Assembly (NCBI GenBank): GCA_017647065.1
Contig: JAGCLI010000290.1
Span: forward strand, 1-5,585
Direction: 5' to 3'
Length of the DNA stretch: 5,585 nucleotides
DNA from: Bacteroidales bacterium
Lineage (GTDB): Bacteria > Bacteroidota > Bacteroidia > Bacteroidales > P3
In this document: one piece after another, positions 1-5,416 of the stretch
Layout: every line of letters starts with the position of its first letter
Numbering within the stretch: position 1 is the stretch's first letter
Program-made: the position numbers and the translations under genes
Notes under the pieces: generated by a model
Told to the model about the DNA's origin: nothing
Databases searched by the model: none
The model's input: only the letters and a program-made list of their open reading frames with translations

Positions 1-158
1 AAACCTTTTGCAGATGTAAGGTCGCTCATATTAAAGCCCGCTCTTAAACCTAATCTTATCAATGGAGCTTTGTTTCTTCTTTGTGCCGAAAGATTTTCAC
101 TAAAACTTAAAGACAAAAGAAGAAACAAGATTGATAGAAATATAACTCTATTTTTCAT
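1..158 (-). CDS. Outer-membrane beta-barrel (porin-family) protein, N-terminal part only
   Basis: Reading leftward from the ATG at 158 gives 52 codons before the window edge, so only the N-terminus is visible. This short partial frame was translated by hand. Residues 1-25 form a Sec signal peptide: a basic start (MKNR), a long hydrophobic core (VIFLSILFLLLSLSFS) and a likely cut after LSA (A25/Q26). The mature start ends in LGLRAGFNMSDLT, a pattern typical of the first strand of small Bacteroidota outer-membrane beta-barrels (OMP_b-brl_2 / PorT-like group), where 'G.k.G.N.s' opens the barrel. The start lies 2 bp after the stop of the large redox gene, so the two are probably cotranscribed and translationally coupled. 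Function cannot be assigned beyond a probable outer-membrane barrel. The family call rests on the signal peptide and one strand motif. Confidence 0.72.
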   Translation of the reverse strand, partial: MKNRVIFLSILFLLLSLSFSENLSAQRRNKAPLIRLGLRAGFNMSDLTSAKG

Positions 159-160
159 AT

Positions 161-2419
161 TTATTTATTTCTTAGATATTCATCTATACTCTTAGCTGCT
201 TTCTTTCCTGCTCCCATTGCAAGAATTACAGTTGCAGCTCCCATAACGGCATCTCCTCCGGCAAAGATTCCTTCTCTTGAAGTAGCGGCGTGTTCATCGG
301 TTTGAATTCCACCCCAATCGGTTGCCGAAAGATTATCGGTTGTATCAATAATCAATTTATTAGGAGCGGTTCCCAAAGCCATAATTACGCAATCGGCAGG
401 TAATTCATGTTCACTACCAGGCACTTCAATTGGGCTTCTTCTTCCACTTGCATCGGGTTCTCCAAGTTCCATTTTAATACATTTTACCGATTTCACCCAA
501 CCTTTTTCATCACCCATTATTTCAACAGGGTTAGTCATATAGTGGAATTCTATGCCTTCTTCTTTTGCGTGATGTACTTCTTCGGCTCTTGCAGGCATTT
601 CGTTCTTTCCTCTACGATATACCACATGTACTTCTGCACCTAAACGTCTTGCGGTACGAGCGGCGTCCATTGCAACATTACCTCCTCCTACTACAATTGT
701 TACATTTCCAGGATAAACCGGTGTATCATAACCTTGTTCGTATGCTTTCATAAGGTTACTTCTTGTAAGCAATTCGTTTGCCGAAACAACACCATTAAGA
801 TTCTTTCCAGGAATATTCATAAACTTAGGAAGACCGGCACCGGATGCGATATAAACGGCAGAGAATCCTTCTTTGTCAAACAATTCGTCAATTGTGATAC
901 TTCTACCTATTATAACATCGGTTACAATCTTTACTCCAAGTTTCTTTATGTTTTCAACCTCTTGTTTAACCACTCTTTCCTTTGGTAAACGAAACTCAGG
1001 AATACCATAAACTAATACTCCACCGGCTTGATGTAAAGCTTCAAATATCGTAACTTCATATCCCATTTTCGCAAGGTCGCCCGCACAAGTCAAACCACTT
1101 GGACCCGAACCTACAATTGCTACTTTCTTTCCGTTTGATTGTGGAACTTCGGTGAAATCCAACTTAACATCTCTTGCCCAATCGGCAACAAATCTTTCAA
1201 GTTTTCCAATTGCAACCGGATCGCCTTTCTTTCCTAATACACAACTTCCTTCGCATTGACTTTCTTGTGGACAAACTCTACCACATACGGCAGGTAAGGC
1301 AGAGGATGAGGAAATTATTTTAAAGGCTTGTGCAAAATGTCCTACATGTCCTCCTCTTATTTGTTTGATGAAAGCAGGTATGTCAATATTTACAGGACAT
1401 GCACTTACACAACCCGGATTTTTACATTGCAAGCAACGATCGGCCTCTTCCATTGCCTCTTCCATTGTGTAGCCATAGCAAACCTCGTCAAAATTCTTTA
1501 CTCTCACAATAGCGTCTTGTTCTCTTACGGGAACTCTTCTTTTCTTTATTGTATGATTAACCGCTGCGGTTAAGTTACATTTATGATCCTCCGAATCGGT
1601 TGCTATTTCGTGTGTTTTATACATTGATTGACGGCGAATCGCTTCATCAAAATCTACAAGATGTGCATCAAATTCCGGTCCATCAACACAAGTAAACTTA
1701 GTTTTTCCTCCAATTGTTACTCTACATGCTCCACACATTCCGGTTCCATCAACCATAAGTGAATTTAAACTAACGGTTGTCTTTAAGCCTAATTCTTTTG
1801 TTAAAAGGGAAACGAATTTCATCATCACCATTGGTCCAATTGCAACAACTTCATCGTATTTTTCTCCTTTTTCTACAAGAGATTTCAAACAATCGGTTAC
1901 CAATCCTTTCATTCCGTAAGAACCATCATCGGTGCAAACATAAAGATTATCCGCAACCTCTTTCATCATATCCTCTAAGATAAGGGTATTGTGGGTTTTT
2001 GTACCAATAATTACATCGGCTTTCATACCATTTTCTTTTACCCACTTAACTTGTGGATAGATTGGTGCGGTTCCAACTCCTCCTCCTATGAATAAAATTC
2101 TTTTGTTTGCTCTTTCTTCTTCGGGAACATACATTAACAAAGATTCTTTTCCAAGTGGTCCTACTACATCTTTTAATTTATTTCCTTTTCCTAACTTTGC
2201 TAATTTCTCGGTTGATTTTCCTACGATTTGGAAAACGATTGTGATAGTTCCTTCCTCTTTATTGTAATCACAAATAGTTAAAGGGATTCTTTCACCTTTA
2301 TCATCTATTATTATGATAATGAATTGTCCAGGTTTTGCAGCTCTTGCCACCCAATAGGCACTTATCTCCATTAGATAAATGTTAGGTGTAAGTTGTTCTC
2401 TTCTTCTTATTTCAAACAT
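161..2419 (-). CDS. Fused NfnA-NfnB-type NADH/NADPH:ferredoxin oxidoreductase (often annotated 'bifunctional dihydroorotate dehydrogenase B NAD-binding subunit/NADPH-dependent glutamate synthase')
   Basis: A 752-residue cytoplasmic flavin/Fe-S enzyme with two complete modules. Residues 1-270 resemble NfnA/PyrK: FAD motif RIPLT (44-48), NAD-binding GGGVGTAPIYP (112-122), and a [2Fe-2S] site with C229, C232, C244 and probably D224. Residues 300-752 resemble NfnB/GltD: Cys-rich helical domain (C329, C332, C337, C341, C383, C389, C393), FAD Rossmann fold GSGPSG (437-442), NADP-type Rossmann fold VGGGNVAMDAARTARR (577-592), and the C-terminal FAD motif GIFAGGDAV (717-725). By family knowledge, Nfn couples reduced ferredoxin plus NADH to reduction of two NADP+ by flavin-based electron bifurcation. 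Here both subunits are one chain. The generic names are misleading: no dihydroorotate dehydrogenase catalytic subunit or GltB is present. It starts 6 bp after the membrane-protein gene. A non-bifurcating glutamate-synthase-like role is the main alternative. Confidence 0.9.
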   Translation of the reverse strand: MFEIRRREQLTPNIYLMEISAYWVARAAKPGQFIIIIIDDKGERIPLTICDYNKEEGTITIVFQIVGKSTEKLAKLGKGNKLKDVVGPLGKESLLMYVPEEERANKRILFIGGGVGTAPIYPQVKWVKENGMKADVIIGTKTHNTLILEDMMKEVADNLYVCTDDGSYGMKGLVTDCLKSLVEKGEKYDEVVAIGPMVMMKFVSLLTKELGLKTTVSLNSLMVDGTGMCGACRVTIGGKTKFTCVDGPEFDAHLVDFDEAIRRQSMYKTHEIATDSEDHKCNLTAAVNHTIKKRRVPVREQDAIVRVKNFDEVCYGYTMEEAMEEADRCLQCKNPGCVSACPVNIDIPAFIKQIRGGHVGHFAQAFKIISSSSALPAVCGRVCPQESQCEGSCVLGKKGDPVAIGKLERFVADWARDVKLDFTEVPQSNGKKVAIVGSGPSGLTCAGDLAKMGYEVTIFEALHQAGGVLVYGIPEFRLPKERVVKQEVENIKKLGVKIVTDVIIGRSITIDELFDKEGFSAVYIASGAGLPKFMNIPGKNLNGVVSANELLTRSNLMKAYEQGYDTPVYPGNVTIVVGGGNVAMDAARTARRLGAEVHVVYRRGKNEMPARAEEVHHAKEEGIEFHYMTNPVEIMGDEKGWVKSVKCIKMELGEPDASGRRSPIEVPGSEHELPADCVIMALGTAPNKLIIDTTDNLSATDWGGIQTDEHAATSREGIFAGGDAVMGAATVILAMGAGKKAAKSIDEYLRNK

Positions 2420-2425
2420 AATATA

Positions 2426-2908
2426 TTATATTTTTTCAAATTTCAATTTTTCCATATTTTCAATTTCCTCTTCGCTAAGAGAAAGTTCCATTTTCAATTT
2501 CAATTCCGATACTTTGCTTAAAAGGGTTAGCAAAACCGATATGATTGAAAACAATAAAAACGAAGTTTGGTTACAAAAAAACAAGCCTATTAAAGCTACG
2601 ATATTCACCAAGGAATAAAAACGCAAACGTTTTATTTGTAACATTCTATATTTTTCTAATTTTTCGGGCAAAGGCAAAGAAACCAAGTTTTTTATCTTGC
2701 GATTTATTCCCTTTCCACCCAAAAATACACAAAGCACCATTACCAACATCAACACGTATGAAAAGGTAACGCTATATCCTTTTGAAAGAATAGGCTCATT
2801 CGATAAATAGTAGTAATAAGTTAATACATAGAACATTGCAACAAGCACTACCTCTATAAGAATCATTGCATTCCAAGACTTATTTAGTAATTTAAGATAC
2901 TTTTTCAT
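2426..2908 (-). CDS. Four-helix integral membrane protein of unknown function
   Basis: A 160-residue protein, starting MKKYLKLLNK, that I do not recognise. Four hydrophobic segments are visible at about 14-34, 46-65, 97-113 and 116-133. A basic loop (about 66-97, rich in Lys and Arg) separates the two helix pairs and probably faces the cytoplasm. A charged tail at 134-160 (SLSEEEIENMEKLKFEKI) looks amphipathic or coiled-coil and should also be cytoplasmic. A longer reading from a TTG at 2932 is open, but that TTG lies inside the -7 promoter element, so the ATG at 2908 is preferred. It leaves a short leader and a normal basic N-terminus. The gene is first in a unit with the Nfn fusion (6 bp downstream) and the beta-barrel gene. 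It could be an accessory or anchoring protein for that unit, but nothing in the sequence proves this. Confidence 0.8.
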   Translation of the reverse strand: MKKYLKLLNKSWNAMILIEVVLVAMFYVLTYYYYLSNEPILSKGYSVTFSYVLMLVMVLCVFLGGKGINRKIKNLVSLPLPEKLEKYRMLQIKRLRFYSLVNIVALIGLFFCNQTSFLLFSIISVLLTLLSKVSELKLKMELSLSEEEIENMEKLKFEKI

Positions 2909-2928
2909 TGATACAAATATTTTAATTT

Positions 2929-2962
2929 GCAAATATACATAAAAACTCTAAGATTTATCAAA
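2929..2962 (-). promoter_or_regulatory. Bacteroidota-type sigma-A promoter for the membrane protein / nfn / beta-barrel unit
   Basis: On the minus strand, TTTG (2962-2959) is followed after 21 bp by TATATTTGC (2937-2929). This fits the Bacteroidota primary-sigma consensus of a -33 TTTG and a -7 TAnnTTTG. Transcription should begin a few bases past 2929, leaving a short leader of roughly 10-18 nt before the ATG at 2908. The 21-bp repeat array begins immediately upstream of the -33 element. Confidence 0.78.
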
Positions 2963-2964
2963 AT

Positions 2965-3036
2965 AAAACCAAGAAATAATTTTTTAAAACCAAGTATTAT
3001 TTTTTTAAAACCAAGTATTATTTTTTTAAAACAAAG
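2965..3036. repeat. 21-bp tandem A/T-rich repeat array (three full copies plus a partial)
   Basis: Copies lie at 2965-2985, 2986-3006 and 3007-3027. The second and third are identical (AAAACCAAG, TATTA, then a T-run); the first differs at three of 21 positions. A fourth partial copy (AAAACAAAG) starts at 3028. The same period continues in degenerate form: AAACAAAG recurs at 3050, exactly 21 bp after 3029, inside the terminator hairpin. The array fills the space between the terminator of the lipoprotein gene and the promoter of the next unit. A 21-bp period is close to two helical turns, so the A/T tracts sit on one face of the helix. Confidence 0.85.
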
Positions 3037-3078
3037 AAAAAAAGCGATGAAACAAAGAAAAAATGTTTCATCGCTTTT
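3037..3078 (-). terminator. Strong intrinsic terminator of the PepSY-like lipoprotein gene
   Basis: A perfect 15-bp inverted repeat pairs 3040-3054 with 3064-3078 (core GCGATGAAACA / TGTTTCATCGC) around a 9-nt A-rich loop at 3055-3063. Read on the minus strand, the stem runs into a T-run (3043-3037) and so has the form of a rho-independent terminator, starting 19 bp after the lipoprotein stop codon. In the plus direction the stem is followed by CGTTG rather than a T-run, so it should act mainly on minus-strand transcripts. Confidence 0.88.
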
Positions 3079-3097
3079 CGTTGATTTATAAAATCTA

Positions 3098-3547
3098 TTA
3101 TTCCATTACTTTTGTAAAGTAACCTTGAAGGTCAAATTGAAGTTTTATTTCTTCGCTTTTTTTATAAATTGTTGCCATATAACTCTTTTTATTTCTTATA
3201 TCAACAATATCTACGCTTTCTATTTTGTAACCTTGGTAGTTTTGTTCAATATAATCAATTATAGTCTTAGGGGTGTATTCCAAAGGTACGTTCCAAGCCG
3301 TTTCAACCGATGTGTTTTTAAATTTCATACTTACATCATTGCCCGATGCCTTAAACTTAGCAATATAACAAGTTGAATCTACCATTTTCCAATTTGCTTG
3401 TTCTATTTCGGGACGGCGTTTCTTGAAATCTTGAACAAACTTTGTAGGAACATCTTTTTCATCTACCGATTTATATTTATCTTTTTTTGTAATTGCACAA
3501 CTTGTTACCAATGTGCAAGCTAATAATATTAACGCAACTTTCTTCAT
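3098..3547 (-). CDS. PepSY-like domain lipoprotein
   Basis: A 149-residue secreted lipoprotein. Residues 1-17 are a lipoprotein signal peptide (MKKVALILLACTLVTSC) with C17 as the likely acylated cysteine. The mature part matches the Bacteroidota 'PepSY-like / putative beta-lactamase-inhibitor-like' family. It has a first unit of the form VPTKFVQDFKKRRPEIEQANW (33-53, split here by K/R-rich helix and Trp) followed by beta-strands such as YIAKFKASGNDVSMKFK. A second, more diverged unit starts with PKTIIDYIEQNYQGYKI (93-109). Such proteins sit in the periplasm or on the outer membrane; their biochemical role is generally unknown, and the beta-lactamase-inhibitor label refers only to fold similarity. 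It has its own -7 promoter element and terminator and appears to be monocistronic. Readthrough from the TauE-like gene 58 bp upstream is possible because no terminator is visible there. Confidence 0.8.
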   Translation of the reverse strand: MKKVALILLACTLVTSCAITKKDKYKSVDEKDVPTKFVQDFKKRRPEIEQANWKMVDSTCYIAKFKASGNDVSMKFKNTSVETAWNVPLEYTPKTIIDYIEQNYQGYKIESVDIVDIRNKKSYMATIYKKSEEIKLQFDLQGYFTKVME

Positions 3548-3571
3548 AGTTTTTACTCTTATTTTGATTTT

Positions 3572-3580
3572 GCAAATATA
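3572..3580 (-). promoter_or_regulatory. -7 promoter element of the lipoprotein gene
   Basis: TATATTTGC on the minus strand matches the Bacteroidota -7 consensus TAnnTTTG. It ends 24 bp before the ATG at 3547, similar to the other promoter in this window. No good TTTG appears at the expected -33 distance; the best is GTTA at 3604-3601 with a 20-bp spacer. It may therefore be weaker or need an activator. The element lies in the 58-bp gap after the TauE-like gene. Confidence 0.6.
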
Positions 3581-3605
3581 ATATTTTTATTTATAAGTTA
3601 TAACT

Positions 3606-4391
3606 CTAAACGATTAAAAATTGAAAAAAGTGTTTCAAATCCACAATTTTGAATAAATAAAGGGAAGTGAAAATGATAACAAAGACAACCACCCATCTAA
3701 TAAAACCACTTCCTTTTTTAAAGGCTAATTTAGTTGCGATAAATGAGCCGAGGAATGTTCCAATAGAATGAAGTAAGCCAAATTGCCAATGAATACTTCC
3801 CTCTCCCCAAAACACCAAAAAAGCAACAACGGTATAAAAAGCCATTACCGTTATTTTCAAAGCGTTTGTTTTAACAATATTATAACCCAAAAGCATAGAA
3901 CCGGCGGCCATTAAAAGAAAGCCCGTTCCTACTTGAACAAATCCCCCATAAATTCCTATAAAAAAGAAAGTTAAATATTGTAAGAAAGAAATACCATTTT
4001 CGGTTTTAGAAAAATCATCTTCCTCAAACTTCTTTGGCGAACGAAAAAGAAAGATTATCATAACCAAAAGGCTAATTCCCATAAAATAAGAAAAAAGTAT
4101 TTCGGGCAATACAATAGAAAGCACCGCTCCTACTAAGGCTCCAAACATTGTTGGTAAGGCAAGACGAAAGAAATAACTCTTTTTAAGTAGCCCTTTACGT
4201 GCAAATAGAATAGAGGTTAAAGATGATTGTAATAAAACCCCTATTCTATTTGTTGCATTAGCTTGTGCGGGACTTAAACCCAAGGCAAGATAAAGTGCTA
4301 TTGAGATTGCCGTTCCTCCCGCCGAAAGTGTATTTATGAATCCTACGAAAAGTCCCGATATGACTAAGACTAAAAATATTGAAATTGTCAT
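3606..4391 (-). CDS. TauE/SafE-family membrane permease (sulfite/organosulfonate exporter family)
   Basis: A 261-residue inner-membrane protein with about seven to eight hydrophobic segments and the internal two-fold repeat of the TauE/SafE family. The first half carries GFINTLSAGGTAISIAL (17-33) and ANATNRIGVLLQ (44-55). The second carries IYGGFVQVGTGFLLMAAG (147-164) and KTNALKI (174-180), the corresponding glycine-rich and TN-containing motifs. The charged loop at about 117-135 separates the halves and is probably cytoplasmic. Length is normal for the family. Members are proposed to export sulfite, sulfoacetate or related anions, but most are uncharacterised and substrate cannot be read from sequence. 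It starts 15 bp after the Spy/CpxP-like gene, which places it as the likely effector of the upstream sigma-factor operon. The stop is TAG. Confidence 0.88.
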   Translation of the reverse strand: MTISIFLVLVISGLFVGFINTLSAGGTAISIALYLALGLSPAQANATNRIGVLLQSSLTSILFARKGLLKKSYFFRLALPTMFGALVGAVLSIVLPEILFSYFMGISLLVMIIFLFRSPKKFEEDDFSKTENGISFLQYLTFFFIGIYGGFVQVGTGFLLMAAGSMLLGYNIVKTNALKITVMAFYTVVAFLVFWGEGSIHWQFGLLHSIGTFLGSFIATKLAFKKGSGFIRWVVVFVIIFTSLYLFKIVDLKHFFQFLIV

Positions 4392-4406
4392 ATTTTAAGT
4401 TTACAA

Positions 4407-4937
4407 TTACTTCTTAGGAACCAATTGCAAACTTTTTTGTTCTTGCTTTTGAATTTGTTCTTGTGGTTTTTTTTCTTGTCTATCTTTTTTTCTAAGATGA
4501 CGCATCATTTGTTTTTCTTCCTTTATTAGTTTTGCGACCTTTTGAGCGGGAAGTATTTCCAAGAAACTATTATAATAGCGAATCTTTATTTCCGATAATT
4601 CTCTTTCGGTTTTATTGTTTTGTTCTACCAACATTTTTGCACTTTCCGAATCAATATCAAGCAAATCCTTATCTTTGAATTTACTCATCAAAGCATGTTG
4701 ATGTTCAATTACCGCATTTATTTCACTATCATATTGAACATATATTGGCCAAAACTTTTCCATTTCCTCCTCCGAAAGCTTTAAACTTTGAACAAAAGTT
4801 GCTTTTTTCATTTTCAACATCTTTTGTTGTGCCGCTTTTCTTTCTTTTTCCTTGCAAGTAGGACAATCTTTTTGTGCATAAGTTGGCAATGTTAAAGCAA
4901 ACATAACCAATAATACTAAAATCAATCTTCTTTTCAT
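4407..4937 (-). CDS. Periplasmic Spy/CpxP-like helical protein, probable sensor for the adjacent ECF sigma factor
   Basis: A 176-residue exported protein. Signal peptide at 1-21 (MKRRLILVLLVMFALTLPTYA, cut before Q22). Just after it lies a CPTC motif (C25, C28), the only cysteines in the protein. The body is helical and carries family-type motifs: LSEEEMEKFWPIYVQYD (54-70) and LPAQKVAKLIKEE (129-141, the equivalent of the LTxxQ/LPAQ motif). The tail (148-176) is Lys/Gln/Glu-rich and probably disordered. Related proteins include CpxP, Spy and the CnrX-type metal sensor. In Bacteroidota, proteins of this shape are often found next to ECF sigma genes. The start codon overlaps the preceding stop by one base (TAATG), implying coupled translation with the anti-sigma candidate. 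A pure chaperone role like Spy is the alternative. Metal or thiol sensing through C25/C28 or H79/H81 is inference. Confidence 0.75.
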   Translation of the reverse strand: MKRRLILVLLVMFALTLPTYAQKDCPTCKEKERKAAQQKMLKMKKATFVQSLKLSEEEMEKFWPIYVQYDSEINAVIEHQHALMSKFKDKDLLDIDSESAKMLVEQNNKTERELSEIKIRYYNSFLEILPAQKVAKLIKEEKQMMRHLRKKDRQEKKPQEQIQKQEQKSLQLVPKK

Positions 4938-5365
4938 TACTCTATATTTTCAAAATTATTAAATACGTATTCATTAAAGTCTTCATCTATAAAACTTTCC
5001 AAATAATCCAATTCCTCTTCGGTGAATTGAATTTGTTCCGCCTCGGCAATAATAGTTTCAACTTTCTTTTCCCATGCGATTTGTGAGGATTGGCTTAAAC
5101 CTTCCCTTGCATCATTTTTTCTTTCCTTATCATTTGGCGAAAATAAAGAAAAGAAATTAGATGAAAGCAAAGGCTCCTTTCTATCGCCTGTAAATATGAC
5201 AATAAAAGCACTTATAGATAGAGTTAAAACAAGCGATATGCTTGCAACATATTTCAACATTCTTGAAACGCAAACATGCTTTCTTTTTGATTCGCTTTCT
5301 AATCGATTGGATAAATTATCAAAATAATTTTCCGGCACTTTAAATGGATTATTTCTTTGCTCCAT
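4937..5365 (-). CDS. Single-pass membrane protein, probable anti-sigma factor
   Basis: A 142-residue protein with one transmembrane helix at about 37-59 (after KRKHVCVSRMLKY). The short cytoplasmic N-terminus carries NPFKVPENYFDNLSNRL (6-22), a motif I associate with small Bacteroidota membrane proteins encoded beside ECF sigma factors. The positive charge before the helix predicts an N-in orientation. The C-terminal part should be periplasmic and is strongly acidic (about 111-142, FTEEELDYLESFIDEDF). Order, size and topology fit an anti-sigma factor of the CnrY type: a short N-terminal peptide binding sigma, one helix, and a periplasmic part contacting the sensor. No classical zinc-binding anti-sigma (ZAS) motif or FecR domain is present. 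It follows the sigma gene by 51 bp and overlaps the sensor gene by 1 bp. The function is inferred from context and motif, not from a firm domain match. Confidence 0.65.
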   Translation of the reverse strand: MEQRNNPFKVPENYFDNLSNRLESESKRKHVCVSRMLKYVASISLVLTLSISAFIVIFTGDRKEPLLSSNFFSLFSPNDKERKNDAREGLSQSSQIAWEKKVETIIAEAEQIQFTEEELDYLESFIDEDFNEYVFNNFENIE

Positions 5366-5416
5366 ATTCTTTTTGTTTACCTTTATTTTGACAATATTTT
5401 ATATTAAAGGTTTAAT

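Noticed and set aside
407..988. Overlapping plus-strand open frames opposite the redox gene
   Set aside because: They lie antisense to a well-supported enzyme gene and their translations are Phe/Tyr/Cys-rich with no domain pattern. They are shadows of the coding strand. The same holds for those near 1328-1573, 1777-1983, 2379-2769 and 3125-3376.
161..2419. Taking the large enzyme as a pyrimidine-synthesis (PyrK) or glutamate-synthase (GltD) subunit
   Set aside because: The NfnA-like half with its VDGTGMCGAC motif fused to the NfnB-like half fits the Nfn type better, and neither a PyrD nor a GltB partner is encoded next to it.
2965..3036. CRISPR array
   Set aside because: The units are contiguous tandem copies with no unique spacers, only 21 bp long, and no cas gene is nearby.
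3047..3091. A 14-codon plus-strand frame starting at the ATG in the terminator stem
   Set aside because: It is very short, made of hairpin and A-rich repeat sequence, and has no promoter or family resemblance.
3098..3547. A beta-lactamase inhibitor function for the lipoprotein
   Set aside because: The name comes from fold similarity of the PepSY-like family. No beta-lactamase or resistance gene is nearby.
3596..3605. Palindrome AGTTATAACT near the expected -33 region of the lipoprotein promoter, as an operator
   Set aside because: Ten bases of pure A/T-rich palindrome are common by chance here, and no second copy or regulator gene supports it.
5382..5410. Possible hairpin between the sigma and anti-sigma genes (CCTTTA / TAAAGG)
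   Set aside because: Only six paired bases around a loop of about 19 nt and no T-run; too weak for a terminator.
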